A DNA stretch of 64,000 nt from Massilia forsythiae (GTDB taxonomy: Bacteria > Pseudomonadota > Gammaproteobacteria > Burkholderiales > Burkholderiaceae_D), in NCBI RefSeq assembly GCF_012849555.1, contig NZ_CP051685.1, positions 6,138,001 through 6,202,000 on the forward strand, given 5' to 3'. The stretch's first letter is position 1. Each line of letters starts with the position of its first letter. A program made the position numbers and the translations under genes. Shown piece by piece: positions 48,762-56,359 of the stretch. Under the pieces are notes generated by a model that saw nothing but the letters and a program-made list of their open reading frames with translations, was not told where the DNA came from and made no database searches.

Positions 48762-49493
48762 CTAACGCCGCAACGCCGTGAACCCGGCCGGCTCCCACTC
48801 GCGCAGCGCCAGCAGCAGCCCGCTGCCGCGCCGCTTGGGCAGCGGCGACGCCAGGCTTTCCTGGTGCAGTTCGGCAAAGCGCGCTCGCACCTGCCGCAGC
48901 TCCGCCTGCATGCGCGCCAGTGCGCTTTCGGTCAGCATGGCGTGGGTGAAGGCGAGCGATTCCTCGGGCCGGTCGAAGCGGCTGTCGAGGAAATCGTCGA
49001 GTCCCTGGGTGCGGAAGAAGCGGCGGATCGGTCCGTCCGGCAGCCAGTCGAAGTCGCGCGCCACGTTCAGGCGGATGCGGTTGCCGGGCATCAGCGCGAT
49101 CAGGTGCAGGCGGTCCAGGTGCAGCAGCTTGTGCAGGCACTCGGCTTCGCCCAGGCGGTACACGCCCAGCATGTCCTGCAGCGTCCAGTGGTTGAGCGCG
49201 CACACCGCGACCAGCAGCAGTTTGATGTCGGACACCAGTTCCTTTTCCTGCGCCGCGCTCAAGGTGCGCAGCCGCGTTTCCGTCGCCGCCGCCTCCTGCG
49301 CCAGTTCGGCCAGCGTGAAGCCGAGCAGGTTGCCGATCTCGACCAGGCGATCGAGGCCCAGCGTTTCCGAGGTCAGCAGGCGCTTGACGCTGGCTTCCGA
49401 CAGCGACAGCGCGACCGCGACGTCGCGGTAGGTCTTGCCCTGCTGCTTGAGCTGGCGCTTGACGGTGGCGAGGAGCTGGGTGACTTCGGACAT
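48762..49493 (-). CDS. XRE-type helix-turn-helix regulator
   Basis: 243 residues from ATG 49493. The N-terminal Cro/C1-type domain (LLATVKRQLKQQGKTYRDVAVALSLSEASVKRLLTSETLGLDRLVEIGNLLGFTLAELA) is followed by a helical region of unknown function (LVSDIKLLLVAVCALNHWTLQDMLGVYRLGEAECLHKLLHLDRLHLIALMPGNRIRLNVARDFDWLPDGPIRRFF) and a charged C terminus. This architecture occurs in Massilia/Pseudomonas-type transcription factors of unknown signal. It is downstream of the RgpF-like gene, 20 bases apart on the same strand, so probably cotranscribed. Confidence 0.88.
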   Translation of the reverse strand: MSEVTQLLATVKRQLKQQGKTYRDVAVALSLSEASVKRLLTSETLGLDRLVEIGNLLGFTLAELAQEAAATETRLRTLSAAQEKELVSDIKLLLVAVCALNHWTLQDMLGVYRLGEAECLHKLLHLDRLHLIALMPGNRIRLNVARDFDWLPDGPIRRFFRTQGLDDFLDSRFDRPEESLAFTHAMLTESALARMQAELRQVRARFAELHQESLASPLPKRRGSGLLLALREWEPAGFTALRR

Positions 49494-49513
49494 GGACCTT
49501 CGATGGCGGCGCG

Positions 49514-50383
49514 CTAGACCAGCGGATGGCCGTGGCGCTCGAGCTGCGCCAGCACGCGATCGCGCTCGATGAACGAACGGTGCTTGCCGAGCAGCGAGCG
49601 TTTCAGGAACGGAAAGCCGGCGTCGAGCAGTTCGATCGGCCGCACCAGGGTCGGGTCGACCACGTCCCGGGCGTCGCCGAACCAGAATGCGCCGACGTCC
49701 ATCGAACGCGCGGCGACCCGCGCCAACCGGGTTTCCTGCAGCGAGATGACGACACCGGAATCGCTGAAGGCGGTAAACGGGAAGAACACGGTCGCCAGTT
49801 TCGCCATGCGCATGCGGTCGACGCCCTTGAGCAGGAAGGCATACGACTGGATGTGGTTGGTCACCTGGCTCGACGCGGTGAAGCCGGTCAGGTCCCAGGA
49901 CGACTGTGCCAGCAGCTCGCGCAGGTCTGCGAAGGGGCCGTACACCGAATCGTTCATGACGAACACGTCGGCGCCCGGCGACACGCGGCTGATCCGGCTC
50001 AGCGCAAGCGCATAGGCGGAAAAATCGTAGCCCGGCACGTCCTTCCAGAACAGCGCGTCGCAGTAGCCGGCCAGCCTGGCCGGCAGCAGTTCCGGGCTCG
50101 GGCTGGCGCACACTACCAGCAGCGGCATGCCGATATCGCGCAGGCGCGACAGGGTGAATTCGTGCACGCCGCTCAGCACGCCGTCGGGGCAGTACATGAA
50201 GTAGACGGCCCATCGGTCGCGCGGTGCGAGCGGCTTGATTTCGTGCCAGCGCGGCTTGCGCTGGGCGTGGCGGAAGAACTTCTCGATGTGTTGGCGATGC
50301 TGCCAGCGCGGTACCGGGGACGGAACGAATGTCCAGTTTCGCGACAAGCCGGGGATGCTGCCAGGAGCGGTTGGATAAGACAT
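49514..50383 (-). CDS. Rhamnan synthesis F (RgpF)-like glycan-biosynthesis protein
   Basis: 289 residues, with GGAAC upstream. The block WAVYFMYCPDGVLSGVHEFTLSRLRDIGMPLLVVCA, then GYDFSAYALALSRISRVSPGADVFVMNDSVYGPFADL, matches the rhamnan-synthesis protein F family (PF05045), glycosyltransferase-like proteins in surface-polysaccharide assembly. No signal peptide or membrane helix. It lacks a polysaccharide cluster around it, so it may be a stand-alone modification gene. Divergent from the methyltransferase-HNH gene across ~180 bases that contain repeated TACTACAA motifs. Confidence 0.85.
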   Translation of the reverse strand: MSYPTAPGSIPGLSRNWTFVPSPVPRWQHRQHIEKFFRHAQRKPRWHEIKPLAPRDRWAVYFMYCPDGVLSGVHEFTLSRLRDIGMPLLVVCASPSPELLPARLAGYCDALFWKDVPGYDFSAYALALSRISRVSPGADVFVMNDSVYGPFADLRELLAQSSWDLTGFTASSQVTNHIQSYAFLLKGVDRMRMAKLATVFFPFTAFSDSGVVISLQETRLARVAARSMDVGAFWFGDARDVVDPTLVRPIELLDAGFPFLKRSLLGKHRSFIERDRVLAQLERHGHPLV

Positions 50384-50418
50384 TGAGATGTTCCAATAAC
50401 TATTTATTACGCAACCAT

Positions 50419-50441
50419 ACTACAAACAATTGTTGTAGTAA
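50419..50441. promoter_or_regulatory. Bulged palindrome with TACTACAA half-sites
   Basis: TACTACAA at 50419 and TTGTAGTA at 50434-50441 frame ACAATTGT with a one-base bulge; a further ATACTACAATAAGG occurs at 50522. They lie between the RgpF-like gene and the methyltransferase-HNH gene and may be operator sites for the neighbouring XRE protein. Confidence 0.4.
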
Positions 50442-50564
50442 AAAGTTATGTGGTCGTCCAATCACGCCCGGCGCGGTGCGCAGACCTGGGCAGTGCCGGA
50501 GCCAAGATTTTGAACAATTCCATACTACAATAAGGGTTGGCTTAACAGCACTGCACAGCAGCCG

Positions 50565-52292
50565 ATGTTTCCCATCACTTACTACGAACAGCACGCCGCC
50601 CGCCTGGCCGAACAATACGAGTCGCTCGCCTTCGAGGAAGTCCACGCGAATCTCGTCGACCTGCTGCCGGCGCCGGGCGCCACCGTGCTCGACGTCGGCG
50701 CCGGTTCCGGGCGCGATGCCGCCTGGTTCGCCGCACAAGGCTACGATGTGGTGGCCGTCGAACCATCAGACGCCATGCTTGCCCAGGCGCGGTCACGCCA
50801 TCCTTCGAGCCGGATCCGGTGGCTTTCGGACGACCTGCCCGACCTCGCCAACGTCCGACGCCTCGGCCTGCGCTTCGACTTCATCCTGCTGTCCGCAGTC
50901 TGGATGCACGTCCCGCCGGCGGCGCGCCAGCGTGCGCTGCGCAAGCTGGCCACGCTGCTGGCGCCGCAAGGCCGGATCGCGATCAGCCTGCGGCTCGGCA
51001 CGCCCGACGACGAACGCGCCATGCACCCGGTCTCGCTGCCGGAACTGGCGAGTCTTGCCCGGCAATTCGGCCTGCGCACCGTCCACGTCAGCGACAGCCG
51101 GGACCGGCTGGGACGGACCGAGGTGTGGTGGACCAACGTCGTGCTGGGGCTGCCCGACGACGGCCTCGGCGCCCTGCCCTTGCTGCGCCACCTGATCCTG
51201 GTAGACGAAAAGTCGTCGACCTACAAGATCGCGCTGCTGCGGGTGCTGGCCCGCATCGCCGATAGCGCGGCGGGCCTGGCGCGCCACGAGGCGGAGTCGG
51301 TGGTCGTCCCCCTGGGCCTGGTCGCGCTGTTCTGGCTGCGCATGTTCAAGCCGCTCATCGAACACAGCCTGCCGCAGATGCCGGCCGGCCGCCCGGCCTT
51401 CGTCACCGACAATTTCACCTCGCTGTTTGCCGTGACGGCGGTCGAACTGCGGATCGGCTCCGTATTCCGCGACCGGACGGCGAAGCACCTGCACCAGAGT
51501 CTGTCCGAGATCGCGCAGGTGATCCGCAACATGCCCGCCAACTATCTGCGCTGGCCCGCCAGCGACAAGCCGATCTTCGAGGTCACGCGGCGGCGCCAGA
51601 TCCCGACGCCGTCGCCGCTGCAGATCGACGACATCTTCCTGTGGAGCCTGGGCGACTTCCGCATCCCGCTCGACATCTGGCAGGCGCTGACGCACTACAA
51701 CGTGTGGATCGAACCCGTGCTGGTGGCGGAATGGGTCAGGCTGATCGACGCCTATTGCAACGACGGACGGCCCGACATCCGCACCCTCGCCCATGTACTG
51801 CTGGCGTGGGTGGACCCGGCGCGCGACACCGGTTTCGCCCGGGCCGCCGTCGAGCGCCTGCGCGCTGCCGGCAAGCCGGTGTATTGCGTGTGGACCGGTG
51901 CGCGCCTGCGCGACGAGTATGACGTGGACCATTGCTTTCCGTTCGCCGCCTGGCCGTGCGGGGACGCGTGGAACCTGATGCCGGCTGCACGGCAGGTGAA
52001 CAATCAGAAATCGAACCGGCTGGTGACGCAGGCGGCGCTGGAGCGTGCCGGCGATGCCATCGGCGCATGGTGGCAGGATGCCTTCCTGAGCCAGGGCGAT
52101 GGGCAGCGCCGCCAGTTCTTCCTGGAAGCGTCGCAGACCTTGCCGCTGCTGGTGGCCGATCCGGGAACGGAGGATGTCATCGATGCGATGAAGGTGCATC
52201 GCATCAGGCTGGAAAAGGATCAGGGGTTGCGGGCTTGGGAACCGGGCGGTGTCGTCAAGCGGAGTCGGGCTGTGGTCGACAGCCCGGTATGA
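50565..52292 (+). CDS. SAM-dependent methyltransferase fused to HNH nuclease
   Basis: 575 residues. Residues ~1-170 are a class I methyltransferase: ATVLDVGAGSGRDAAWFAAQGYDVVAVEPSDAMLAQAR (motif I and the Glu that binds ribose) and FDFILLSAVWMHVP (motif IV). Residues ~195-430 are a helical domain I do not recognise (LRHLILVDEKSSTYKIALLRVLARIADSAAGLARHEA ... FLWSLGDFRIPLDIWQALTHYNVWIEPVLVAEWVRLI). Residues ~440-520 are HNH-like: VYCVWTGARL, DVDHCFPFAAWPCGDAWNLMPAARQVNNQKSNRL, with the His of DH, the Asn of WNL and NNQKS. Restriction-like, or a modification-cleavage enzyme, is inference. Start ATG 50565 has no strong ribosome site. Confidence 0.88.
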   Translation: MFPITYYEQHAARLAEQYESLAFEEVHANLVDLLPAPGATVLDVGAGSGRDAAWFAAQGYDVVAVEPSDAMLAQARSRHPSSRIRWLSDDLPDLANVRRLGLRFDFILLSAVWMHVPPAARQRALRKLATLLAPQGRIAISLRLGTPDDERAMHPVSLPELASLARQFGLRTVHVSDSRDRLGRTEVWWTNVVLGLPDDGLGALPLLRHLILVDEKSSTYKIALLRVLARIADSAAGLARHEAESVVVPLGLVALFWLRMFKPLIEHSLPQMPAGRPAFVTDNFTSLFAVTAVELRIGSVFRDRTAKHLHQSLSEIAQVIRNMPANYLRWPASDKPIFEVTRRRQIPTPSPLQIDDIFLWSLGDFRIPLDIWQALTHYNVWIEPVLVAEWVRLIDAYCNDGRPDIRTLAHVLLAWVDPARDTGFARAAVERLRAAGKPVYCVWTGARLRDEYDVDHCFPFAAWPCGDAWNLMPAARQVNNQKSNRLVTQAALERAGDAIGAWWQDAFLSQGDGQRRQFFLEASQTLPLLVADPGTEDVIDAMKVHRIRLEKDQGLRAWEPGGVVKRSRAVVDSPV

Positions 52293-52450
52293 GTTGATTA
52301 CCGCAGATTATGCGGCGATTGCGAGTGCTAATCGCCGCCTGGCCGACTATGCCGCTACCCTACCCGAACGCTAAGGCGAACGTCGAGCAGTGCCATAGCC
52401 GGAGACACCGCATCATGTGAGTGATGCTGGAATTGGCATGTAAGGAAAAC
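52293..52450. other. Intergenic sequence between the fusion gene and the tRNA terminator
   Basis: No gene or clear repeat is visible in this stretch; together with 52549-52675 it flanks the attachment site. Confidence 0.5.
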
Positions 52451-52477
52451 AAAAAAAGCCCTTGATTTACAAGGGCT
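52451..52477 (-). terminator. Rho-independent terminator of the former tRNA gene
   Basis: On the minus strand AGCCCTTG and CAAGGGCT form an 8-bp stem followed by T7, directly downstream of the tRNA CCA end. Confidence 0.8.
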
Positions 52478-52490
52478 TATCGATAAATTC

Positions 52491-52548
52491 TGGCGGAAGC
52501 GGTGAGATTCGAACTCACGAACGGGTTCCCCCGTCGGCAGTTTTCAAG
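52491..52548 (-). other. Prophage attachment site: 3' fragment of tRNA-Ser(UGA)
   Basis: The minus strand reads from the anticodon loop CTTGAAA (UGA anticodon) through the 3' anticodon strand ACTGC, a long variable arm (ACGGG...CCCGT), the T loop GTTCGAATC and acceptor end CGCTTCCGCCA. The 5' half is missing: the bases upstream do not restore the anticodon stem. This is what remains at the far end after integration into the 3' half of a tRNA gene; the intact gene should lie beyond the right edge of the window. Confidence 0.85.
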
Positions 52549-52675
52549 TCTACAGACTTATCAATTAAGAATCAATAACTTGGATCGTTTTCGTTTCCGT
52601 AAGTAGTTGGATTTCGCCATTATTTTTGCCCGGAAGCGCTTGATTTGATGGGGTGGTTGCGGAGACGATTTTGGC
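52549..52675. other. Phage-end intergenic stretch next to the attachment site
   Basis: A/T-rich for the window, no gene. AAGTCT and AGACTT (52546-52559) form a small inverted repeat overlapping the crossover edge. Confidence 0.5.
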
Positions 52676-52969
52676 TCAGTATCCGATGATCTGGACCGAC
52701 CATTCTTGCTCGACACCGGCGCCCGTCTCCTTGTCCCGCTCGATCCCGTGGAACAGCATCATGTCGACGCGCATGACGGTGAGCTGCGCATGCTCGAGCG
52801 GCGGGATGATCGGGCGCATGTGCTCGTCGTCCTGCTCGATCAGGATCGCGGTGACGACGGCGCCGGTGGCGCCCACGCGGAGCTCGCCCTCGTAGCCTGG
52901 ATCGTCGGTGATTTCGTTGGCGGGCCGGCGCGCGCCGCCCGTGCGAAGGCGCTTAACTATGCTGTACAT
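52676..52969 (-). CDS. Small phage hypothetical protein
   Basis: 97 residues with no recognisable domain; a beta-rich look (GELRVGATGAVVTAILIEQDDEHMRPIIPPLEHAQLTVMRVDMMLFHGIERD) ending EQEWSVQIIGY. A TATACT lies 7-12 bases before the start codon on the minus strand, so the transcript may be nearly leaderless. Similar short proteins occur at the lysis end of Burkholderiales prophages, near the attachment site. Confidence 0.65.
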   Translation of the reverse strand: MYSIVKRLRTGGARRPANEITDDPGYEGELRVGATGAVVTAILIEQDDEHMRPIIPPLEHAQLTVMRVDMMLFHGIERDKETGAGVEQEWSVQIIGY

Positions 52970-53025
52970 TCATCCAGTATAGCAGCCTGTCCGGGCGCAA
53001 ATCCTGCGCCCTGTCCTCGCGTACG

Positions 53026-53232
53026 ATGGCGCCCATGACACCCCGCACCGACCTCATCACCGCCAGCAGGGTCGACCTGGCCCTGATCCTCCTGCCGGCA
53101 ATCACCTGGCTGCAGGCGTCCTGCATGTTGGCTGCCAGCGGCGTGCCGGTGGAAGTAGCGGCGCGGGTGATGGCCCTGCCACTGGAACGGCGCATGATCG
53201 ACGCTCTGCGATTCAGAACAATCGCCCCATAG
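53026..53232 (+). CDS. Small phage-end protein, opposite strand
   Basis: 68 residues from ATG 53026 (or 60+ from ATG 53035). The pattern LQASCMLAASGVPVEVAARVMALPLERR (a helical hairpin ending in basic residues) recurs in short proteins at the ends of Burkholderiales prophages. It is the only rightward gene in this part of the prophage, and its last 20 bases overlap the end of the HNH gene. Coding support is moderate. Confidence 0.55.
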   Translation: MAPMTPRTDLITASRVDLALILLPAITWLQASCMLAASGVPVEVAARVMALPLERRMIDALRFRTIAP

Positions 53233-54325
53233 TCGCAGCGAACTCATAAGGGTCACGAGCGTTCTTCTTTAAATTGCATTTCCGGCAGGCGATGACTAGA
53301 TTGCGAACCTCATGCTTACCGCCTTTCGCCAACGGAGCGTAGTGATCCACGTGGTACAGCTTTGGGCATTTAATGCCACACCAGTAACAAACTTTTCGGG
53401 CGGTCTGCTGCCAAGCGCAAATCATGGCAGTTGGATCGCCGCCCAGCTCCCGCTGTCGTCGACGCGCCTTATATGCTTTCTTGGTGGCGCGCACCTTCTC
53501 TTTATTCCTGGCGACCCAGGCTTTGGCAGTAGCCAATCGTTGCTCGGAAGTTCGATCTTGGTAACCACGCTTCCGCTCTCGAATTTTTGATCGATTGACG
53601 ATAGCATAATTTGCGTCATATACCTTTTTTGCAACTGACATAGAAATCTCAGCAAAGCAGTCAACGCAACTTCCACTTTTCGTGTACCGCATGCCGCTAT
53701 GGCCGCGCAGACACGATGTGCCTTTGTACTTGAGCGCCCCACTTTGGATTGCAAATTGCCGGGCCGCATGCGCTTCGCGACGAGGCCTCGCCTTCTCGGC
53801 TCGCTCTTCGATCCTACGTTCCATAGCGTGCTTAATTTCGGCCATGGAGCGCCTAAATCGCATTACGGATAAACTCTCGATCGGCTTTTCCCTGTACCGC
53901 TTGAGGCAAGAGAGCCGGCTGCACTCTACGCATTTCCCGCCGTTCGTGAATCGGTTAGCAAGATGTCCATGGGCGCAGGGCCGCCCTGTAAAATACTGGC
54001 TCTCCCCTTGCCTCTCCGCCTGACGTCGCACCTCATTCGCCGCCCGCGAAAATGCTGATTTATCGGCATAATCAGGATCACGGCGAGCCCTGCGCTCCCT
54101 CTTCTTGGTAGCGGCATTCGGGTCTGAGTCGCGCCGGACCTTCTGCTTCCGGCGCTCTTCCTCGATATTCACGTGATATCTCGCAAGCTGTCTCAGCCTC
54201 GCACACTCACAACAACTTCCGTTGACCTCCAGACGTTCCGATAAATGCCCATTTTTGCATGGACTACCTGTGAAGTATCGCTTCAAGCCTTGCGTGCGAG
54301 CTGCGGCTCGGGAAACTATTTCCAT
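53213..54325 (-). CDS. HNH endonuclease with three zinc-ribbon repeats
   Basis: 370 residues. Three copies of a CxxGH...CxxC module occur: GSPCKNGHLSERLEVNGSCCEC (~residue 20), GRPCAHGHLANRFTNGGKCVEC (~115) and GTSCLRGHSGMRYTKSGSCVDC (~205), likely zinc-binding DNA-recognition units. The C terminus is an HNH domain (CYWCG, KLYHVDHYAPLAKGGKHEVRNLVIACRKCNLKK). Base composition is clearly lower in G+C than its neighbours, implying recent arrival. It resembles free-standing homing-type HNH genes inserted in phage genomes. No strong ribosome site precedes the start. Confidence 0.88.
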   Translation of the reverse strand: MEIVSRAAARTQGLKRYFTGSPCKNGHLSERLEVNGSCCECARLRQLARYHVNIEEERRKQKVRRDSDPNAATKKRERRARRDPDYADKSAFSRAANEVRRQAERQGESQYFTGRPCAHGHLANRFTNGGKCVECSRLSCLKRYREKPIESLSVMRFRRSMAEIKHAMERRIEERAEKARPRREAHAARQFAIQSGALKYKGTSCLRGHSGMRYTKSGSCVDCFAEISMSVAKKVYDANYAIVNRSKIRERKRGYQDRTSEQRLATAKAWVARNKEKVRATKKAYKARRRQRELGGDPTAMICAWQQTARKVCYWCGIKCPKLYHVDHYAPLAKGGKHEVRNLVIACRKCNLKKNARDPYEFAATMGRLF

Positions 54326-54371
54326 CGATCATTTGTGAATGGCCAATAAGTCAGAAGTTTACGCCTTTTTA

Positions 54372-54926
54372 CTATTGGGCGTCCGCTGCGGCTTTCACGG
54401 CGTCGTAGGCGACGATGCAGGCTTGCAGGCCAGTGATGGCGCCGTCCCGGGTCTGCCGCAGCCATTCAAGATCTGCTGCAGCTCGTCCGTCGAGATCAAC
54501 TCGGACCGGGCCTCCCGGATCCACGCCGGCAGCGGCGGCACCTTCACCTTGCTCGGCCGCAGCAGCCGGACAGGCGCTGGCGACGGCGACTGACATCCGG
54601 CGACGGCCAGCAGCAAGATCAGACTGCAGAGCAGTCGAACGTTCTTTTTCATGGGACAGCTCCGATTGAAGTTTGGCCAGGTGCGCCAGGGCGTCGTCGA
54701 GCGCGACCTGGGCGGCGCGCACGAGCGCGTTGACGCGGTCCAGCTCGGCCTTTGCCTGGGCGTCGCGTTGGCGGTCGATCGCGTCGCGGCGCGACCCTTC
54801 CATGGCGATGCCGGCGCCGATCAGGTGCGCGCGGTATGCCAGCGCGCCGGCGGCGACCGCGGCGCACAGCGCCAATATGGCGGCCCAGCGCGACACGCCC
54901 AGGCGCGCCAGTATGGCGGCGATCAC
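54372..54926 (-). CDS. Rz-like inner-membrane spanin subunit
   Basis: 184 residues from GTG 54926, which overlaps the endolysin stop as GTGA; GTG 54944 is an alternative. One N-terminal transmembrane helix (SRWAAILALCAAVAAGALAYRAHL) is followed by a periplasmic coiled coil (DAQAKAELDRVNALVRAAQVALDDALAHLAKLQSELSHEKERSTALQ). It would pair with the nested Rz1 lipoprotein to fuse inner and outer membranes in the final step of host lysis. Position after the endolysin is canonical. Confidence 0.88.
   Translation of the reverse strand: MIAAILARLGVSRWAAILALCAAVAAGALAYRAHLIGAGIAMEGSRRDAIDRQRDAQAKAELDRVNALVRAAQVALDDALAHLAKLQSELSHEKERSTALQSDLAAGRRRMSVAVASACPAAAAEQGEGAAAAGVDPGGPVRVDLDGRAAADLEWLRQTRDGAITGLQACIVAYDAVKAAADAQ
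54395..54652 (-). CDS. Rz1-like outer-membrane spanin lipoprotein, nested in Rz
   Basis: 85 residues in a different frame, wholly inside the Rz gene. Lipoprotein signal MKKNVRLLCSLILLLAVAGC with lipobox AVAGC, then a proline-rich mature part (SPSPAPVRLLRPSKVKVPPLPAW), both diagnostic of Rz1. The nested arrangement is the lambda type. Confidence 0.88.
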   Translation of the reverse strand: MKKNVRLLCSLILLLAVAGCQSPSPAPVRLLRPSKVKVPPLPAWIREARSELISTDELQQILNGCGRPGTAPSLACKPASSPTTP

Positions 54927-55453
54927 GGCAGCCCCTTCAGGCACACGTCGCGCTCCGCGGCGCGGCGCTTCGTCAGCCCGGGCAGGCGCACCAGCACGCC
55001 AGCGATGCGCGCGTTGTCCCAGCGCGGCAACTGGTTGCAGGCCGCCGTCAGGATCAGCGCGTCGGCCTTGGCGTCGCGGTAGGTGGTCGCGCTGTACTGC
55101 TGCAGGTAGCGCGCGGCCGTCGAGTTCTTGGTGTCGCAGGCGATGGTCGGCCCCATGTTGAACACGGCGTCACCGAACGCCGCCAGCACCGGCTCGGGCA
55201 GGCCGGGCGCACATCGGTCGACCGCGCTGATCGCGGCGCCCATGTCGTTCGTCAGCCATTTGCTGCACTGCTCAAGCGAATACACCACGCCGGCCTGGAC
55301 GTCCTTGCCGGTATGGCCGTAGCACGCGGTGAGCACGCCCGGCGGATCGCGGTACGCGACCTGGCGCAGGCCTTCGGCCGGCACGGCGAGTGCGGTGGCC
55401 AGCGCCGCGGCGAGCGCCAGGCGGCCGGCACGCTTCGGGGCTTGATCAGCCAT
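54923..55453 (-). CDS. GH24 phage lysozyme (endolysin), likely signal-anchored
   Basis: 176 residues. An N-terminal hydrophobic segment (GRLALAAALATALAVPA) without clear cleavage site suggests a SAR endolysin. The active site shows AEGLRQVAYRDPPGVLTACYGHTG, with the catalytic Glu and Asp and the G-Y/C-GHT of the T4-lysozyme-like fold; the usual Thr-Gly-Tyr region here reads TACYGHTG. It cleaves peptidoglycan glycosidic bonds at lysis. Its start overlaps the holin-like stop by 8 bases. Confidence 0.92.
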   Translation of the reverse strand: MADQAPKRAGRLALAAALATALAVPAEGLRQVAYRDPPGVLTACYGHTGKDVQAGVVYSLEQCSKWLTNDMGAAISAVDRCAPGLPEPVLAAFGDAVFNMGPTIACDTKNSTAARYLQQYSATTYRDAKADALILTAACNQLPRWDNARIAGVLVRLPGLTKRRAAERDVCLKGLP

Positions 55454-55721
55454 GCGCCACCTCCTTCGCCGCCGCCGGGCGCGCGCGGCGCGCGGCGCGC
55501 ACGACGTTTGCCACCACCACGACCAGGCCGACCCACTTGTAGACGTTGGCCGGCAGGTACGGCGCCAAGCTCGGCAGGTAGTCGCTCACGCCCTGCAGGA
55601 TCTGGTCGGTGTACGGGAACGCGACCAGCAGCATGGCATTCAGCCACACGCCGGCGGACTGCCGCCAGGCCTTGATTCGATCTTTCATGGATTGCACCTT
55701 GTTTTCGAAGGGATTGATCAT
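55446..55721 (-). CDS. Holin-like small membrane protein
   Basis: 91 residues from ATG 55721, coupled to the upstream stop by ATGA. Two hydrophobic segments (SAGVWLNAMLLVAFPYTDQIL and VYKWVGLVVVVANVVRAA) with a basic C-terminal tail (RRARPAAAKEVAHG) suit a class II holin or pinholin. Family not recognised; position before the endolysin is the main support. Confidence 0.78.
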   Translation of the reverse strand: MINPFENKVQSMKDRIKAWRQSAGVWLNAMLLVAFPYTDQILQGVSDYLPSLAPYLPANVYKWVGLVVVVANVVRAARRARPAAAKEVAHG

Positions 55722-56065
55722 TTGTTCACCGTGGTAACGACGGCCTGCCACAGCGCCATCAGGACCCAGCCCAGGCCGGCCATCACCGTGGCGCCGGCGG
55801 CCTTGGTCAGCGCCTCGCGCACCAGCTTGTTGCGCAGCTCACGCCATTCGATGACGGACTCGTGGTAGCGGCGGTGACCCTCGACGTCGTTGGCGGGGAA
55901 GCCGGACAACAGTCGGTTGGTCGAGGCGTCCAGCTTCGTCACCTTGCCGTCGAGGATGTCGGCGCGCGCCATCAGCTCCAGCTGGCCATCGCGCAGCTCG
56001 GCCAGTACCTGCACCAGGGCGGGGCCGCCGAGGCGCGCGGCCTCCTCTTTCCATTGTGGGTTCAT
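55718..56065 (-). CDS. Phage lysis-cassette protein with C-terminal membrane helix
   Basis: 115 residues, adjacent to the upstream stop. A charged helical N-terminal part (ILDGKVTKLDASTNRLLSGFPANDVEGHRRYHESVIEWRELRNKLVREAL) leads to one C-terminal hydrophobic helix (AAGATVMAGLGWVLMALWQAVVTTV). It resembles small prophage proteins preceding holins and may be a second holin or antiholin. Translation-coupled to the holin-like gene. Confidence 0.75.
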   Translation of the reverse strand: MNPQWKEEAARLGGPALVQVLAELRDGQLELMARADILDGKVTKLDASTNRLLSGFPANDVEGHRRYHESVIEWRELRNKLVREALTKAAGATVMAGLGWVLMALWQAVVTTVNK

Positions 56066-56359
56066 CTATTCGGGCTCCTTCGGGGCGGGCGTAAAAAAAC
56101 CCGCATCAGCGGGCCGGGTGGTGTTGGTGTCGCGGTAGTCCGCGGGAAGCTGGGAGCGCGCTCGCTCCGATTCGTACGCGCTTCGGCAGTGGTCGACCTG
56201 CCAGAAGAACACCCGGTCGATGGTCGGCCGCAGCCAGGCGTACGGGCGGACAGCGCGCAGGCGCCAGCAGCGCGCCGACATGGTCTCGTCGGCGTAGCCG
56301 CCGCACGCAGCATTGACCAGCTGGTCGACCGCAACGGCGATCTGGAAGGCGCGGCTCAT
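56066..56359 (-). CDS. Small conserved phage protein
   Basis: 97 residues from ATG 56359, overlapping the upstream stop as ATGA. It has a SRAFQIAVAVDQLVNAACGGYADETMSARCWRLRA ... RPTIDRVFFWQVDHCRSAYESERARSQLPADYR pattern, shared with short proteins next to tail or lysis genes of Burkholderia/Ralstonia prophages. No catalytic motif beyond a possible zinc pair (C, H). Function unknown. Confidence 0.72.
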   Translation of the reverse strand: MSRAFQIAVAVDQLVNAACGGYADETMSARCWRLRAVRPYAWLRPTIDRVFFWQVDHCRSAYESERARSQLPADYRDTNTTRPADAGFFTPAPKEPE

